Counted from the stretch's first letter, positions 47,721-56,510 are shown. The stretch: DNA of 64,000 nucleotides from an uncultured Hymenobacter sp. (GCA_913776615.1 CAJYPK010000015.1:186001-250000), one strand, 5' to 3'. The notes: generated from the letters alone by a model not told the origin. Program-made: numbers and translations.

Positions 47721-49504
47721 AAGCCCTCCTCCTGGCCCTTACCCTAGCATCTCCCCTCGTGACCCTAGCCCAAGACGCGAACACCACGACCGAAACCCCG
47801 GTCGATAACAAGCTCATTATCTACCAGCTCCTGCCCCGACTCTTCGGCAACAAGGTGGCTCTGAACAAGCCCTACGGCACGGTGCAGGAAAACGGCTGCG
47901 GCAAGTTCAACGACATCAACGACCTGGCCCTGACTAAAATCAAGGAGCTGGGCACCTCGCACGTGTGGTACACCGGCGTGCTCGAACACGCCACCATGAC
48001 CGCCTACCCCGAGGCGGGCCTGGCCGCCGACGATGCCGACGTGGTAAAAGGCCGCGCCGGCTCGCCCTACGCCGTGAAGGACTACTACGACGTAGCCCCC
48101 GACCTGGCCGTGGATAAAAAAGCCCGCATGGCCGAGTTCGAGGCCCTGGTAAAGCGCACCCACGCCCACGACCTGAAAGTCCTCATCGACTTCATTCCCA
48201 ACCACGTGGCCCGCTCCTACCGTTCCGACGCCAAGCCGGCCGGCGTGGTGGACCTGGGCGCCCAGGACGACAAAACCCAGGCCTTCGCGCCCAACAACAA
48301 CTTCTACTACCTGCCCGGCGAGCGTTTCGTGGTACCCGCCGGCTACAACCCGCTGGGTGCGCTTAAAGGCCCCAATGAGGATGGTAAATACACCGAATTT
48401 CCGGCCAAGGCTACCGGCAACGACGTGTTTGTGGCCGCGCCCAGCATCAACGACTGGTTCGAGACCGTCAAGCTCAACTACGGAGTCGATTATCAGCACA
48501 TGCACCAATCGCACTTCGAGCCCATTCCCGACACCTGGAAGAAGATGCGCGACATCCTCGTGTTCTGGGCCAAGAAGGACGTGGACGGCTTTCGCTGCGA
48601 CATGGCCGAGATGGTGCCCGTGGAGTTCTGGACCTGGGTTATTCCCGAGCTGAAGAAGGTAAAGCCCAGCCTTATCTTCATCGGCGAGGCGTACAATCCG
48701 AAGGAATACGCCACTTACTTTAACAAGGGGCAGTTCGACTTCCTCTACGATAAGGTGGGGCTCTACGACGGCCTGCGCCGCCTCATGCGCCAGGAAGGTA
48801 ATACCGACGACATCACCCACGTATGGCGGGAGGAAAGCAACGGCTTCGGCTCCAAGATGTTGCGCTTTTTGGAAAACCACGACGAGCAGCGCATCGCCTC
48901 CAAGGAATTTGCCAGCAACCCGCGCCGCGCCATCCCGGCCATGACGGTGAGCGCCACGCTGGGCAGCGGCCCGGTGATGCTTTACATGGGCCAGGAAGTG
49001 GCCGAGCCCGCGCTGGGCAGCGAAGGCTTTTCGAGCGAGGACGGCCGCACCAGCATCTTTGACTACTGGGGCGTGCCTGAGCACCAGAAGTGGATGAACC
49101 AGGGCAAATTTGATGGCGGCAAGCTCAGCCCCGAGCAAAAGCAGCTGCGCGATTTTTACCGCCGCCTGCTCACGCTGGCCGGGAGCAGCGAGGCCATCCG
49201 CAAGGGGCAGTTCTACGAATTGCAGGACGCCAACAACCTGGGCAAGGAGTACGACCAGCGCAAGCTCTACTGCTTTTTGCGCTACACGCAGGGCCAGCAG
49301 GTGCTGGTTATCGTCAATTTCAGCGACACCAAAACTTACCGTCCCAATCTGCTCATCCCCGACAACGTGCTGAAGCACGTGGGCCTGCCCACCCAGCGCG
49401 CCTTCTCCTACCGCGACCTGCTCAACGGCGGTGAGCCCCGCTCCGCACTCAACCTGACGCTGGAACCGCTCAGCGCCATGGTCTTCGAAATCAAGGCGAA
49501 ATAA
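47717..49504 (+). CDS. Secreted GH13 alpha-amylase
   Basis: A 595-residue glycosidase with signal peptide (MKALLLALTLASPLVTLAQ). GH13 regions: I LIDFIPNHVAR, II VDGFRCDMAEMVP (nucleophile), III LIFIGEAYNP (acid), IV FLENHDEQR. Extended insertions between barrel elements (for example GVVDLGAQDDKTQAF) and a C-terminal beta domain (YCFLRYTQGQQVLVIVNFSD). It differs from the first amylase in having no N-terminal cyclomaltodextrinase domain, so the pair probably divides endo- and oligosaccharide cleavage. Its ATG overlaps the GxxExxY stop. The transporter follows 47 bases later. Confidence 0.95.
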   Translation: MKALLLALTLASPLVTLAQDANTTTETPVDNKLIIYQLLPRLFGNKVALNKPYGTVQENGCGKFNDINDLALTKIKELGTSHVWYTGVLEHATMTAYPEAGLAADDADVVKGRAGSPYAVKDYYDVAPDLAVDKKARMAEFEALVKRTHAHDLKVLIDFIPNHVARSYRSDAKPAGVVDLGAQDDKTQAFAPNNNFYYLPGERFVVPAGYNPLGALKGPNEDGKYTEFPAKATGNDVFVAAPSINDWFETVKLNYGVDYQHMHQSHFEPIPDTWKKMRDILVFWAKKDVDGFRCDMAEMVPVEFWTWVIPELKKVKPSLIFIGEAYNPKEYATYFNKGQFDFLYDKVGLYDGLRRLMRQEGNTDDITHVWREESNGFGSKMLRFLENHDEQRIASKEFASNPRRAIPAMTVSATLGSGPVMLYMGQEVAEPALGSEGFSSEDGRTSIFDYWGVPEHQKWMNQGKFDGGKLSPEQKQLRDFYRRLLTLAGSSEAIRKGQFYELQDANNLGKEYDQRKLYCFLRYTQGQQVLVIVNFSDTKTYRPNLLIPDNVLKHVGLPTQRAFSYRDLLNGGEPRSALNLTLEPLSAMVFEIKAK

Positions 49505-49551
49505 TACCAGCTCGCCCCGCTCTCTTTTCCCACCCCCCGCTTTTCATTTTT

Positions 49552-51234
49552 ATGGCCGCCTCCACCGTCGTCGCCCCGTCCGGCCCGCTGCACGTCAAGC
49601 CCCGGCTCAGCTTCTGGCAAATCTGGAACATGAGCTTCGGCTTCCTAGGCATCCAGTTTGGCTTCGAGCTGCAAAATTCCAACGTGAGCCGCATCTTCGA
49701 AACCCTGGGTGCCAACAAGGACGACTTGCCGCTGCTCTGGATTGCGGCCCCGCTCACGGGGCTGCTCGTGCAGCCCATCATTGGCTACTTCTCCGACCGC
49801 ACCTGGCACCCTACCTGGGGGCGGCGGCGGCCGTTTTTCTTCGTCGGGGCGCTGCTGGCCACGCTGGCCCTGTTTTTCATGCCCAACTCGGGCTCGCTTT
49901 TAGTGGCGGCCAGCATGCTGTGGATTATGGATGCCAGCATCAACGTCTCGATGGAGCCGTTCCGGGCCTTCGTGGGCGACCTGCTGCCGGCCAATCAGCG
50001 CACCACTGGCTTCGCCACGCAGAGCTTTTTTATCGGGGTGGGATCGGTGATCGCAGCCTGCCTGCCGTGGCTGTTCACCAACGTGTTCAGCATTGCCAAC
50101 ACCGCCCCGCAGGGCGTTATTCCGCCCTCGGTGAAATACGCCTTTTATCTGGGTGGCGCGGCGCTGTTCCTGGCCGTGATGTACACGGTGTTTACCACCC
50201 GCGAGTACCCGCCGGTCGACATGGCCGAGTTTGAGCGCGAGAAAAAGGAGGGTAGCATGTTCGGGGGCATCGCCGCCTCGTTCATGGGTATTTTCAACAT
50301 GCCCAAGGCCATGAGCCAGCTCGCCGTGGTGCAGCTCTTTACGTGGTTTGCGCTGTTTGCCATGTGGATTTACTCTACCAATGCCGTTACCAGCAACATC
50401 TACAATATGCGGGTTAGCAGTGGGTTGTATCAAAAGGTGGTGCAGCAGGTAGAACAGGCTGCAACCGCCGTCAAAGACGTGCCCAACAAGAGCTTTTTCG
50501 ACCTGAGCCAGACGACGGAAGCCGAGAAGCAGGTGAAGGAGCTGGGCGCGCTACGCGCCGACATTGCCGACATTACCGCCCACCAGGCAGCTAGCCCCGA
50601 TAAGGTTATCACGACCAACCTGGCGGGCTACGCGCTGAAAAACGGCCAATTGACGCCCGCCGAAACGGCCGACCTCAAGCGGGTGCAGCAGCAGTACAAC
50701 GACGGGGCCGACTGGCTGGGTATCTGCTCGTCGGTGCGCAACGGGGTGGCGGCCATCTTCGCGTTTCTGCTGCCCGTGCTGGCCCGACGTACCAGTCGCC
50801 GCTTCACCCACATGCTCTGCCTGGTAGTCGGCGGGCTCGGGTTGATTTCACTGAGCCTGGTTCACGACCCGCGCCTGCTGCTGGGGTCGATGGCGCTGGT
50901 GGGCATTGCCTGGGCCAGTATTCTGTCGATGCCCTACGCCATGCTGGCCGGCGCGCTCCCGGCCAATAAAATGGGCTACTACATGGGGGTATTCAACTTC
51001 TTTATCGTGACGCCACAAATCATTGCCTCGGTGGGGCTGGGCTTCCTGACCAATCACTTATTCAACGGCAACACGATGGGCGCGCTGGTGCTGGGCGGGG
51101 CGGGCATGATTCTCGGGGGTCTGCTCACGCTGCGCGTGCAGGATACCGACGACATCCGCCTGCCCAACAACATGACCCCGGCCGAAAACCTATCCTACGA
51201 CGCCCTGATGGGCGACATCAACCCCAAGGTATAG
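49552..51234 (+). CDS. MFS sugar transporter (maltose/SLC45-like) with large internal loop
   Basis: A 560-residue inner-membrane transporter of the major facilitator superfamily. Typical pieces: FWQIWNMSFGFLGIQFGFEL (TM1), GYFSDRTWHPTWGRRRPFFF (TM2-3 loop motif), WIMDASINVSMEPFRAFVGD (SLC45/plant sucrose type), MSMPYAML-like segment in ASILSMPYAMLAG. Between the TM7 segment (FALFAMWIYSTNAV) and the next helix lies a hydrophilic stretch of about 100 residues (about 285-385) rich in Gln/Ala/Lys, probably coiled coil and facing the periplasm. Position after two amylases points to maltose or malto-oligosaccharide uptake. Bidirectional terminator follows. Confidence 0.92.
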   Translation: MAASTVVAPSGPLHVKPRLSFWQIWNMSFGFLGIQFGFELQNSNVSRIFETLGANKDDLPLLWIAAPLTGLLVQPIIGYFSDRTWHPTWGRRRPFFFVGALLATLALFFMPNSGSLLVAASMLWIMDASINVSMEPFRAFVGDLLPANQRTTGFATQSFFIGVGSVIAACLPWLFTNVFSIANTAPQGVIPPSVKYAFYLGGAALFLAVMYTVFTTREYPPVDMAEFEREKKEGSMFGGIAASFMGIFNMPKAMSQLAVVQLFTWFALFAMWIYSTNAVTSNIYNMRVSSGLYQKVVQQVEQAATAVKDVPNKSFFDLSQTTEAEKQVKELGALRADIADITAHQAASPDKVITTNLAGYALKNGQLTPAETADLKRVQQQYNDGADWLGICSSVRNGVAAIFAFLLPVLARRTSRRFTHMLCLVVGGLGLISLSLVHDPRLLLGSMALVGIAWASILSMPYAMLAGALPANKMGYYMGVFNFFIVTPQIIASVGLGFLTNHLFNGNTMGALVLGGAGMILGGLLTLRVQDTDDIRLPNNMTPAENLSYDALMGDINPKV

Positions 51235-51250
51235 CGCGCCGCTAAACCCC

Positions 51251-51282
51251 AAAAAGCCCGCCGTAACCGGCGGGCTTTTTTT
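51251..51282. terminator. Bidirectional terminator after the alpha-glucan operon
   Basis: AAAAAGCCCGCCG (51251-51263) pairs with CGGCGGGCTTTTT (51268-51280), 4-base loop TAAC, seven T in all. It also serves the converging nuclease-like gene. Confidence 0.93.
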
Positions 51283-51291
51283 ACGTCCAGG

Positions 51292-52293
51292 TTACTCGTC
51301 GTGCCCCGGCAGCGCCCGGGCCGGCGCGGCCCCGGCGGCTTTGCTTTCCCGTGCGGCTTCCAGCTGGGCGGCGGCCGAGGGCTGCTGGTCGATACCCGTT
51401 AAGTCGGGCTGACCGGCATCGACCCAGGCCGTGTACCAGAACGCCCCGATCAGCCGCGCCGCGTAGCGCAGCTGACGCTCCACCTGGCCGTTGAGCCGCC
51501 GGTGGTAGGCTTGGCTGAACTCCCGCGAGTACACCCGAATGGTGAGATTGCCGCGCTGCTCGTAGCTGTACTTGCGGTCCTCGCTCAGCTCGGCCGAGAC
51601 GGCCTTCTCCATCCTGAACACCGAATCGACGGCCGCGTGGGCGCGGGCCACGGCGGCCCAGGCGGCCTCGACGGGCTGCTCCAGGTAGGGCGCCGAGCCG
51701 GTGAGCAGGTCGTAATCGGCGGCTTGCAGCTCGGGCAGGCGCGACTCCCACAGGGCATGAATGCCGCGCTGGCCGGTGAGCTGGCCGTTGTAGTTGCGGG
51801 TGGTGTGCAAGGGCACGCAGGCATCGGCTACGTAGTGGCCCAGGTCGGCGGCCAGGTACAGAATGCGGTCGGTATCGCCGGCCTGAAAGGCGGCGGTGAG
51901 CTGCTTTTTCATGGTGGCTACCTGCCAGGGCACAATGCCGTGGCGCAGCAGCGAATCTTCCCCACCCACCAGGGCCACGGCATCGGCGTAGGCGCGGGGC
52001 AGGCCGTGGCGGGTGAGGGCGCTGTCGCCGTACGCATCGACGTCGAGGAAGTGACGCGGGGCCTCGGTGGGCACCACCGTGCGGCGCGAGTCGGGCCGGG
52101 TGGCATTGTTGGTGAGATAGTCGATATTGGCTTTGAAGAAGGGCAGCATCTCGGGCGGCAACGTATACACGGCCAGCCGGTTGAGCAGCCGGTGACCGAA
52201 GAAGCCCCAGGCCCGCGCCGGCCCGGCGGGTAAAGCCAGCCCGAGTAGTAATCCGGCCCACAACACCCGCTTGCTGAATATTTCTTTGCGCAT
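51292..52293 (-). CDS. S1/P1 nuclease / zinc-dependent phospholipase C-like protein
   Basis: A 333-residue secreted trinuclear-zinc-type hydrolase. Signal peptide ends PAGPARA, leaving Trp as mature residue 1 (WGFFGHRLLNRLAVY), as in the phospholipase C/P1 nuclease fold, where the N-terminal Trp binds zinc. Other ligands: HFLDVD, DLGHYVADACVPLH and the HALWESR motif (His/Glu). Either nuclease or phospholipase; P1-like nuclease is slightly favoured by GQRGIHALWE. The last 30 residues are Ala/Pro-rich and dispensable-looking. Stand-alone. Confidence 0.88.
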   Translation of the reverse strand: MRKEIFSKRVLWAGLLLGLALPAGPARAWGFFGHRLLNRLAVYTLPPEMLPFFKANIDYLTNNATRPDSRRTVVPTEAPRHFLDVDAYGDSALTRHGLPRAYADAVALVGGEDSLLRHGIVPWQVATMKKQLTAAFQAGDTDRILYLAADLGHYVADACVPLHTTRNYNGQLTGQRGIHALWESRLPELQAADYDLLTGSAPYLEQPVEAAWAAVARAHAAVDSVFRMEKAVSAELSEDRKYSYEQRGNLTIRVYSREFSQAYHRRLNGQVERQLRYAARLIGAFWYTAWVDAGQPDLTGIDQQPSAAAQLEAARESKAAGAAPARALPGHDE

Positions 52294-52332
52294 GAATTGC
52301 TAGCTTGCCAGATGAGCCGGCAAATAACAAAG

Positions 52333-52362
52333 CGGCCGGTATATCTGGTAATATACCGGCCG
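52333..52362 (-). terminator. 12-bp perfect hairpin after the def-ruvX pair
   Basis: CGGCCGGTATAT (52333-52344) and ATATACCGGCCG (52351-52362) are perfect inverted repeats with a 6-base loop; on the minus strand CTTTGTTATTTG follows, so it may terminate the ruvX-def transcript, though the T-tract is interrupted. Confidence 0.6.
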
Positions 52363-52404
52363 ATTTTCTTGGGTATTCGGACCACTATTTTTGCTTCAGC
52401 TGGC

Positions 52405-52517
52405 CACTGGCGCGAGTTTAGGCGTAGCCGTAACTCGCGCCGACAAGTGGGGTGGAGTTTCCGAACTCCACTGCCGCGCCAGCGGCAAACTCGCGTATGA
52501 GTAGTTCCACTGGCGCG
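52405..52517. repeat. REP-like palindrome cluster
   Basis: Palindrome 1: GGCGCGAGTT (52409-52418) with AACTCGCGCC (52432-52441). Palindrome 2: GTGGAGTT-TCCG-AACTCCAC (52452-52471), perfect 8-bp stem with TCCG loop. CCACTGGCGCG occurs as a direct repeat at 52405 and 52507. This fills most of the 299-base gap between def and the nuclease gene; no coding potential seen. Confidence 0.65.
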
Positions 52518-52592
52518 CCTTCTGCGTCGTGGCTAACGTGCCGTATGCCGCACCGAATTGGCGCGGGGCAAGCTGAAGCTTACCCTACAGTA

Positions 52593-53204
52593 CTAGCGGC
52601 GGCTGGCGAATTTCATGCGGTAGTCGTGCTTTACGTCGCCTTTGCTGATGCGCGAGAGCTTACCTTTGAGGAGTTGCTTTTTGAAGGTCGATAGCTTGTC
52701 GGTGAACAAGATACCCTCCAGGTGGTCGTACTCGTGCTGGATGATGCGGGCGGCCATCCCGCTGAAGCTCTCCTCGTGGACCTGGCGGTTTTCATCCTCG
52801 TAGCGCAGCACGATGTTGGGGCAGCGGTGCACCATTTCGCGCACGCCGGGGATGCTGAGGCAGCCCTCCTCAAAGCCCCAGGGCTCGCCGGTTTCGCTCA
52901 GCATCTGAGGGTTGATGAAGGCGCGCTTGATGGGGACTTCGGCTACCTCGTCGGGGGCGGCGACTTCTACGGGCTCATCGTCGTCGTCCTTGTCGGTTTC
53001 CAGCATGGGGCCGGAGTCCATTACGAACAGGCGCACGGCCTTCCCGATTTGGGGGGCGGCCAAGCCTACACCGTAGGCCGAGTACATAGTTTCGTACATG
53101 TCCTGCACCAGCTTGTGTAGGTCGGCGGCGGGCAGGTCGGCGGGCAGGTCTTTGGCGAGCGTCTTGAGCACGGGGTCGCCGATGGCAACAATCGGGAGAA
53201 TCAT
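52593..53204 (-). CDS. def: Peptide deformylase
   Basis: A 203-residue metalloenzyme that removes the formyl group from new proteins. All three motifs are intact: GVGLAAPQIG, EGCLSIPG (Cys ligand) and QHEYDHLEG (two His ligands and catalytic Glu). Between motifs 1 and 2 there is an acidic insert (residues about 68-90, LETDKDDDDEPVEVAAPDE), longer than in E. coli Def. The start ATG overlaps the ruvX stop (TAATG), so the two are translated together. Confidence 0.97.
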   Translation of the reverse strand: MILPIVAIGDPVLKTLAKDLPADLPAADLHKLVQDMYETMYSAYGVGLAAPQIGKAVRLFVMDSGPMLETDKDDDDEPVEVAAPDEVAEVPIKRAFINPQMLSETGEPWGFEEGCLSIPGVREMVHRCPNIVLRYEDENRQVHEESFSGMAARIIQHEYDHLEGILFTDKLSTFKKQLLKGKLSRISKGDVKHDYRMKFASRR

Positions 53205-53635
53205 TAGCGTAAGGGGGATTCTAGAAAAGACTGAAGAATAAGCGCGGCGCTCACCTTGTCGACGGTGCCCTTATCCTGGCGGGCCTTGCGACCGAGGCCG
53301 CCAGTCAGCATGGCCTGCTTGGCCAGCCGCGAGGTAAAGCGCTCGTCGATTTCGTGAATGGCCAGCTCGGGCAGCTCGCGGCGCAGGCGGCGCAGCAGGC
53401 CCACCACGGCGCTGGTCGAGTCGGTGGGCTCGTTGAGCAGCGTGCGGGGCATCCCCACCACCACCGCAGCCAGCGGCTCGCGCCGGTGGTAATCGAGCAC
53501 AAACTTCACCAGGTCTTGGCTGTGAATGGTATCCAGCGGCGAGGCGATGAGCTGGAGCGGGTCGGTAATGGCCAGCCCCACCCGCTTGTGGCCGTAGTCG
53601 ATGGCCAGGATGCGGCCGGTAGCGGGAGTAGACAT
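53204..53635 (-). CDS. ruvX: Holliday junction resolvase-like protein (YqgF family)
   Basis: A 143-residue RNase H-fold protein needed for 16S rRNA 5' processing in characterised homologues, first described as a Holliday junction resolvase. Motifs: ILAIDYGHKRVGLAITD, VVVGMPRTL, IDERFTSRLA and the final Asp in KGTVDKVSAALILQ. ATG 53635 is chosen over a longer frame because a TATCTTTG box sits directly upstream. Coupled to def by a one-base overlap. Confidence 0.95.
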   Translation of the reverse strand: MSTPATGRILAIDYGHKRVGLAITDPLQLIASPLDTIHSQDLVKFVLDYHRREPLAAVVVGMPRTLLNEPTDSTSAVVGLLRRLRRELPELAIHEIDERFTSRLAKQAMLTGGLGRKARQDKGTVDKVSAALILQSFLESPLR

Positions 53636-53654
53636 AAGCAAGCGCGGTAAACCA

Positions 53655-53662
53655 CAAAGATA
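53655..53662 (-). promoter_or_regulatory. TATCTTTG -7 box for ruvX-def
   Basis: CAAAGATA on the plus strand reads TATCTTTG on the minus strand, 19 bases before the ruvX ATG; a short leader is predicted. No -33 TTTG seen. Confidence 0.6.
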
Positions 53663-53890
53663 CGGCCCCGTAGGAGGGCTCACCCGCCCAGTTGGCGTAG
53701 ACCAGTAAGAACCTTTGCTTGCCGTGCCTAAGCGCAATCCTCCTTGGGGCTTGCCAGGTATAAGGCCACTTACTTACATCGGCCGCTAGTCGCGAACCAA
53801 GCTTTTGACTTATCCCAAGAAAATATTTAGGCTTATCTGGAAAGCGGCTCGTTTACCGGTGCGAGCCAGCTTGTTGTGCGCAGGGCGTGG

Positions 53891-53898
53891 TAAATTTG
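53891..53898 (+). promoter_or_regulatory. TAAATTTG -7 box for the S41 protease gene
   Basis: TAAATTTG matches TAnnTTTG, with TTG at 53871-53873 (17-base spacer). It lies 60 bases before ATG 53959. The rest of the 323-base gap 53636-53958 between divergent ruvX and the protease shows no gene. Confidence 0.5.
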
Positions 53899-53958
53899 AT
53901 TGTATACCGAGCGTTATCTCTTATCCGAATTAAAATTATACGCCCTGCGGATTCGCTT

Positions 53959-55644
53959 ATGCCTGCCCCGTTACCATCGCCCGAGAAGGTGATGCCCGCG
54001 GCCCCGGCGCCGGCCCGCCGGGGCTGGCGCTCCCGCCTGACGCTCCTGCCGCTCCTCACGCTAGGTATCGGTATTATCTTAGGTACCAACCCGTTCCGAC
54101 CCCGCACTGAAAACCCCGACGCTACGGCTCGGGGCTACTTGCGCTACAAAGAAATTCTGACTTACATCGACCGCGACTACGTCGATTCGGTCGATGCCGA
54201 TGGGCTCACCAATTACGCCATTGCCCAGCTGCTGGGTAAGCTCGACCCGCACTCGGTGTACATCCCGGCCAAGGACCGCGAGCAGGTCGATGCCTTCCTG
54301 CAAAGCAGCTTCGACGGCGTGGGGCTCGATTTTAACTTTTTCCGGGATACGGCGACCGTCGTGACTACCTTGCCGGGCGGGCCGGCCGAGGCGGCGGGCC
54401 TGCTGCCCGGCGATCAGTTACTGCGCGTGGACGAGCAGGCGGTGGCGGGCGCCCACCTCAGCACGGCGCAGCTGACCCAGTTGCTGCGCGGCACCCGCGG
54501 CAGCAACGTGAGCCTGACGCTGGCCCGGCCGTTGCAGCCCGAGCTGCTCACCGTGCACCTCAACCGGGGCCGCCTGACCAACGCTTCCGTAGAGCCCGGT
54601 GCGCTACTGGAAGACGGTAAGACCGGCTACATCAAGGTCAATCGCTTCGCGGCTACTACTTACGAAGAGTTCAAAGCCCAGCTGGCCGACTTGCAGCGCC
54701 AGGGGCTCAAGCGCCTGGTGCTCGACTTGCGAGGCAACCCCGGCGGCTACCTCGACCGCGCTACCCGGCTGGCCGACGAGTTTATTGCCGGCTCGCGCAA
54801 GCTCGTGTATACCGTCGGCAAGGAGGAACAGTACGCCACCCAGACCTACGCCCGCGTGGCCGGCGATTGGGAACAAGGCCCCCTGGTAGTGCTGGTGGAC
54901 GAAAACAGCGCCTCGGCCGCCGAGGTACTGGCCGGGGCCCTGCAAGATCACGACCGCGCCCTGCTGGTGGGCCGGCGCACGTTTGGCAAGGGCCTGGTGC
55001 AGCAGCCCATCACCTTGCAGGATGGCGGTGAGCTGCGCCTCACGGTGGCGCGCTACTATACGCCCGTGGGCCGCTGCATCCAGAAGCCCTACGGCTCGGA
55101 CCGCGATGCCTACAACCGCGAGCTAGCCGAGCGCGCCCAGCGCGGCGAGCTGGGCTCGGCCGACAGCGTGCGCTTTGCCACGGAGCAGCGCTTCCGCACC
55201 GACCACGGCCGCGTGGTGTACGGCGGCGGCGGCATCATGCCCGATGTATTCGTGGCCCGCGATACGCTGCTGCACGCGGCGTACTATTCCCAACTGCAAC
55301 ATGCAGGAGCCATTCGGGCCTACGCCCTCACCTTCTACCAGCAGCACCAAGCTGAGTTGAAGGCCCTGCGCTTTGCGCAGTACCAAGCCGTATTTCGCGT
55401 AACCGATACCGAGCTTGACGGCCTCGCTCGCACGGCGGCGCTGGCGGGCCTGCGGCCCGACCCCGCCGCTATGCGGCGGTGCGCGCCCATTTTACGCAAT
55501 TGTCTCAAGGCGTGCATTGCCCGCATCGCCTACGGCCCCGAGGCCAGCCGCGCCGTGCTGCGCGACAATGACCTGGAGTTTCAGCAGGCGCTGCACGTAG
55601 TGCAGGACAGCACGGCCCAGTTGGCGCTACTAGGAGGTAAATGA
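53959..55644 (+). CDS. S41-family carboxy-terminal processing protease
   Basis: A 561-residue periplasmic protease tethered by an N-terminal helix (residues 35-52, LTLLPLLTLGIGIILG). Order: leader, N-terminal helical region, PDZ domain about 115-200 (SSFDGVGLDFNF ... AAGLLPGDQLLRVD), S41 core with LVLDLRGNPGGYLDRA, nucleophile Ser in VDENSASAAEVLAGAL and Lys/Gln in GRRTFGKGLVQQP. A C-terminal extension of about 150 residues follows. The frame is open 24 codons upstream of ATG 53959. A processing role on envelope proteins is inferred from the family. Confidence 0.95.
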   Translation: MPAPLPSPEKVMPAAPAPARRGWRSRLTLLPLLTLGIGIILGTNPFRPRTENPDATARGYLRYKEILTYIDRDYVDSVDADGLTNYAIAQLLGKLDPHSVYIPAKDREQVDAFLQSSFDGVGLDFNFFRDTATVVTTLPGGPAEAAGLLPGDQLLRVDEQAVAGAHLSTAQLTQLLRGTRGSNVSLTLARPLQPELLTVHLNRGRLTNASVEPGALLEDGKTGYIKVNRFAATTYEEFKAQLADLQRQGLKRLVLDLRGNPGGYLDRATRLADEFIAGSRKLVYTVGKEEQYATQTYARVAGDWEQGPLVVLVDENSASAAEVLAGALQDHDRALLVGRRTFGKGLVQQPITLQDGGELRLTVARYYTPVGRCIQKPYGSDRDAYNRELAERAQRGELGSADSVRFATEQRFRTDHGRVVYGGGGIMPDVFVARDTLLHAAYYSQLQHAGAIRAYALTFYQQHQAELKALRFAQYQAVFRVTDTELDGLARTAALAGLRPDPAAMRRCAPILRNCLKACIARIAYGPEASRAVLRDNDLEFQQALHVVQDSTAQLALLGGK

Positions 55645-55648
55645 TCGC

Positions 55649-55725
55649 GTAACACCAAGCTCCGGCTTGGTGATGCGTTTGGCGAGCGCGTCCTAACGCA
55701 TCACCAAGCCGGAGCTTGGTGTTAC
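55649..55725. repeat. 31-bp perfect inverted repeat, REP-like, between converging genes
   Basis: Arms 55649-55679 and 55695-55725 are perfect reverse complements over 31 bp around a 15-base loop. Each arm is itself a hairpin: CACCAAGC-TCCG-GCTTGGTG at 55653-55672 and its mate at 55702-55721. There is no T-run. It starts 5 bases after the S41 protease stop. Confidence 0.8.
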
Positions 55726-55754
55726 ATCTCTCAGCTAAGATGAGGATTGCTCAC

Positions 55755-56486
55755 CTACTTCGCCACCGCAATCCGGTTGTAGTAATCAAGCATCTTGGCT
55801 ACATCGGTCGGCAGCTCGTAGCGTAAGTGGCGGGTGGTGGCAAAATTGCGCACCTCGTCGGCGCGGCTGTTGCAGAGGTGTAATACGGCGGCCTGAGTCA
55901 GCTCCAGCGGGCGCAGGGGCTCGTTGCTGGCAATGCCGGGGCCAGCCACCAGCACCTGCATGAGGCCGGAAGGCTCGGGCACCACGGGCAGCCAGGCCAG
56001 CAGCAGCGGCCCCGAGTCGATGGACGTCAGGATCTCGACGGCCTCGCGGCGGCTACCCTGTTTGCCCTCCTGCACCAGGCGGACGCGGTAGCGCCGCACG
56101 GCTGAAGCCGAACTAGTGGCACCCAGTGGGACGTCGTCTTCGGTTCCTAAATCGAAGCCCCGGAGGGCAGCCAGTGGCCAGTAGGTAGTGCTGTCCATTT
56201 GCAGCGAATCCTGCACTTGCAGCACGCGCTGCCCCACGTGGTAGCGCTGCCCGAGTACCAGCACCCGGCGCCCATCCAAGGGCCGCAGGTAGCCGGTTTG
56301 GTAGGCGCCTTTATTGAGAAATTCGTTTTCGTGCTGGGTAGTGGCGGCGCGCAGGCGCAGGCGGGCGGCGGGCGTATTGGCTTCGCGGTAGAGGGCGCGG
56401 CCGGGGTCGGCGGTTGAGTGGCCAGCCTGGGCCACGGCGGGGTAGCAGCCGGTGGCGGCTAGCAGCGTAAGCAGTAGTTGTTTCAC
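55755..56486 (-). CDS. Secreted or lipid-anchored hypothetical protein
   Basis: A 243-residue protein. The frame opens at a TTG (56513), but that TTG is inside the TATATTTG promoter box; the GTG at 56486 gives a proper leader (MKQLLLTLLAATGCYPAVAQ) and is my choice. The ATGC at residue 14 could be a lipobox, or the cut could be after VAQ. The mature part shows strand-like blocks (YLRPLDGRRVLVLGQRYHVG; RRYRVRLVQEGKQG) and ends RYELPTDVAKMLDYYNRIA. No family recognised. It is 60 bases downstream of the HMG-CoA reductase stop but has its own promoter. Confidence 0.7.
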   Translation of the reverse strand: MKQLLLTLLAATGCYPAVAQAGHSTADPGRALYREANTPAARLRLRAATTQHENEFLNKGAYQTGYLRPLDGRRVLVLGQRYHVGQRVLQVQDSLQMDSTTYWPLAALRGFDLGTEDDVPLGATSSASAVRRYRVRLVQEGKQGSRREAVEILTSIDSGPLLLAWLPVVPEPSGLMQVLVAGPGIASNEPLRPLELTQAAVLHLCNSRADEVRNFATTRHLRYELPTDVAKMLDYYNRIAVAK

Positions 56487-56510
56487 AAAAAAGGAGAAGA
56501 GAACGGAGTT

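Noticed and set aside
47765..49378. 537-codon frame opposite the second amylase
   Set aside because: Antisense shadow of a clear GH13 gene in a GC-rich genome; Val/His/Gly-rich, no domain.
51281..52330. 349-codon second frame across the nuclease gene
   Set aside because: Arg/Ala/Pro-rich alternative frame on the same strand; the 333-residue frame has signal peptide and zinc motifs.
53636..53958. tRNA or small RNA gene in the gap
   Set aside because: No cloverleaf or T-loop consensus found on reading both strands; only promoter boxes.
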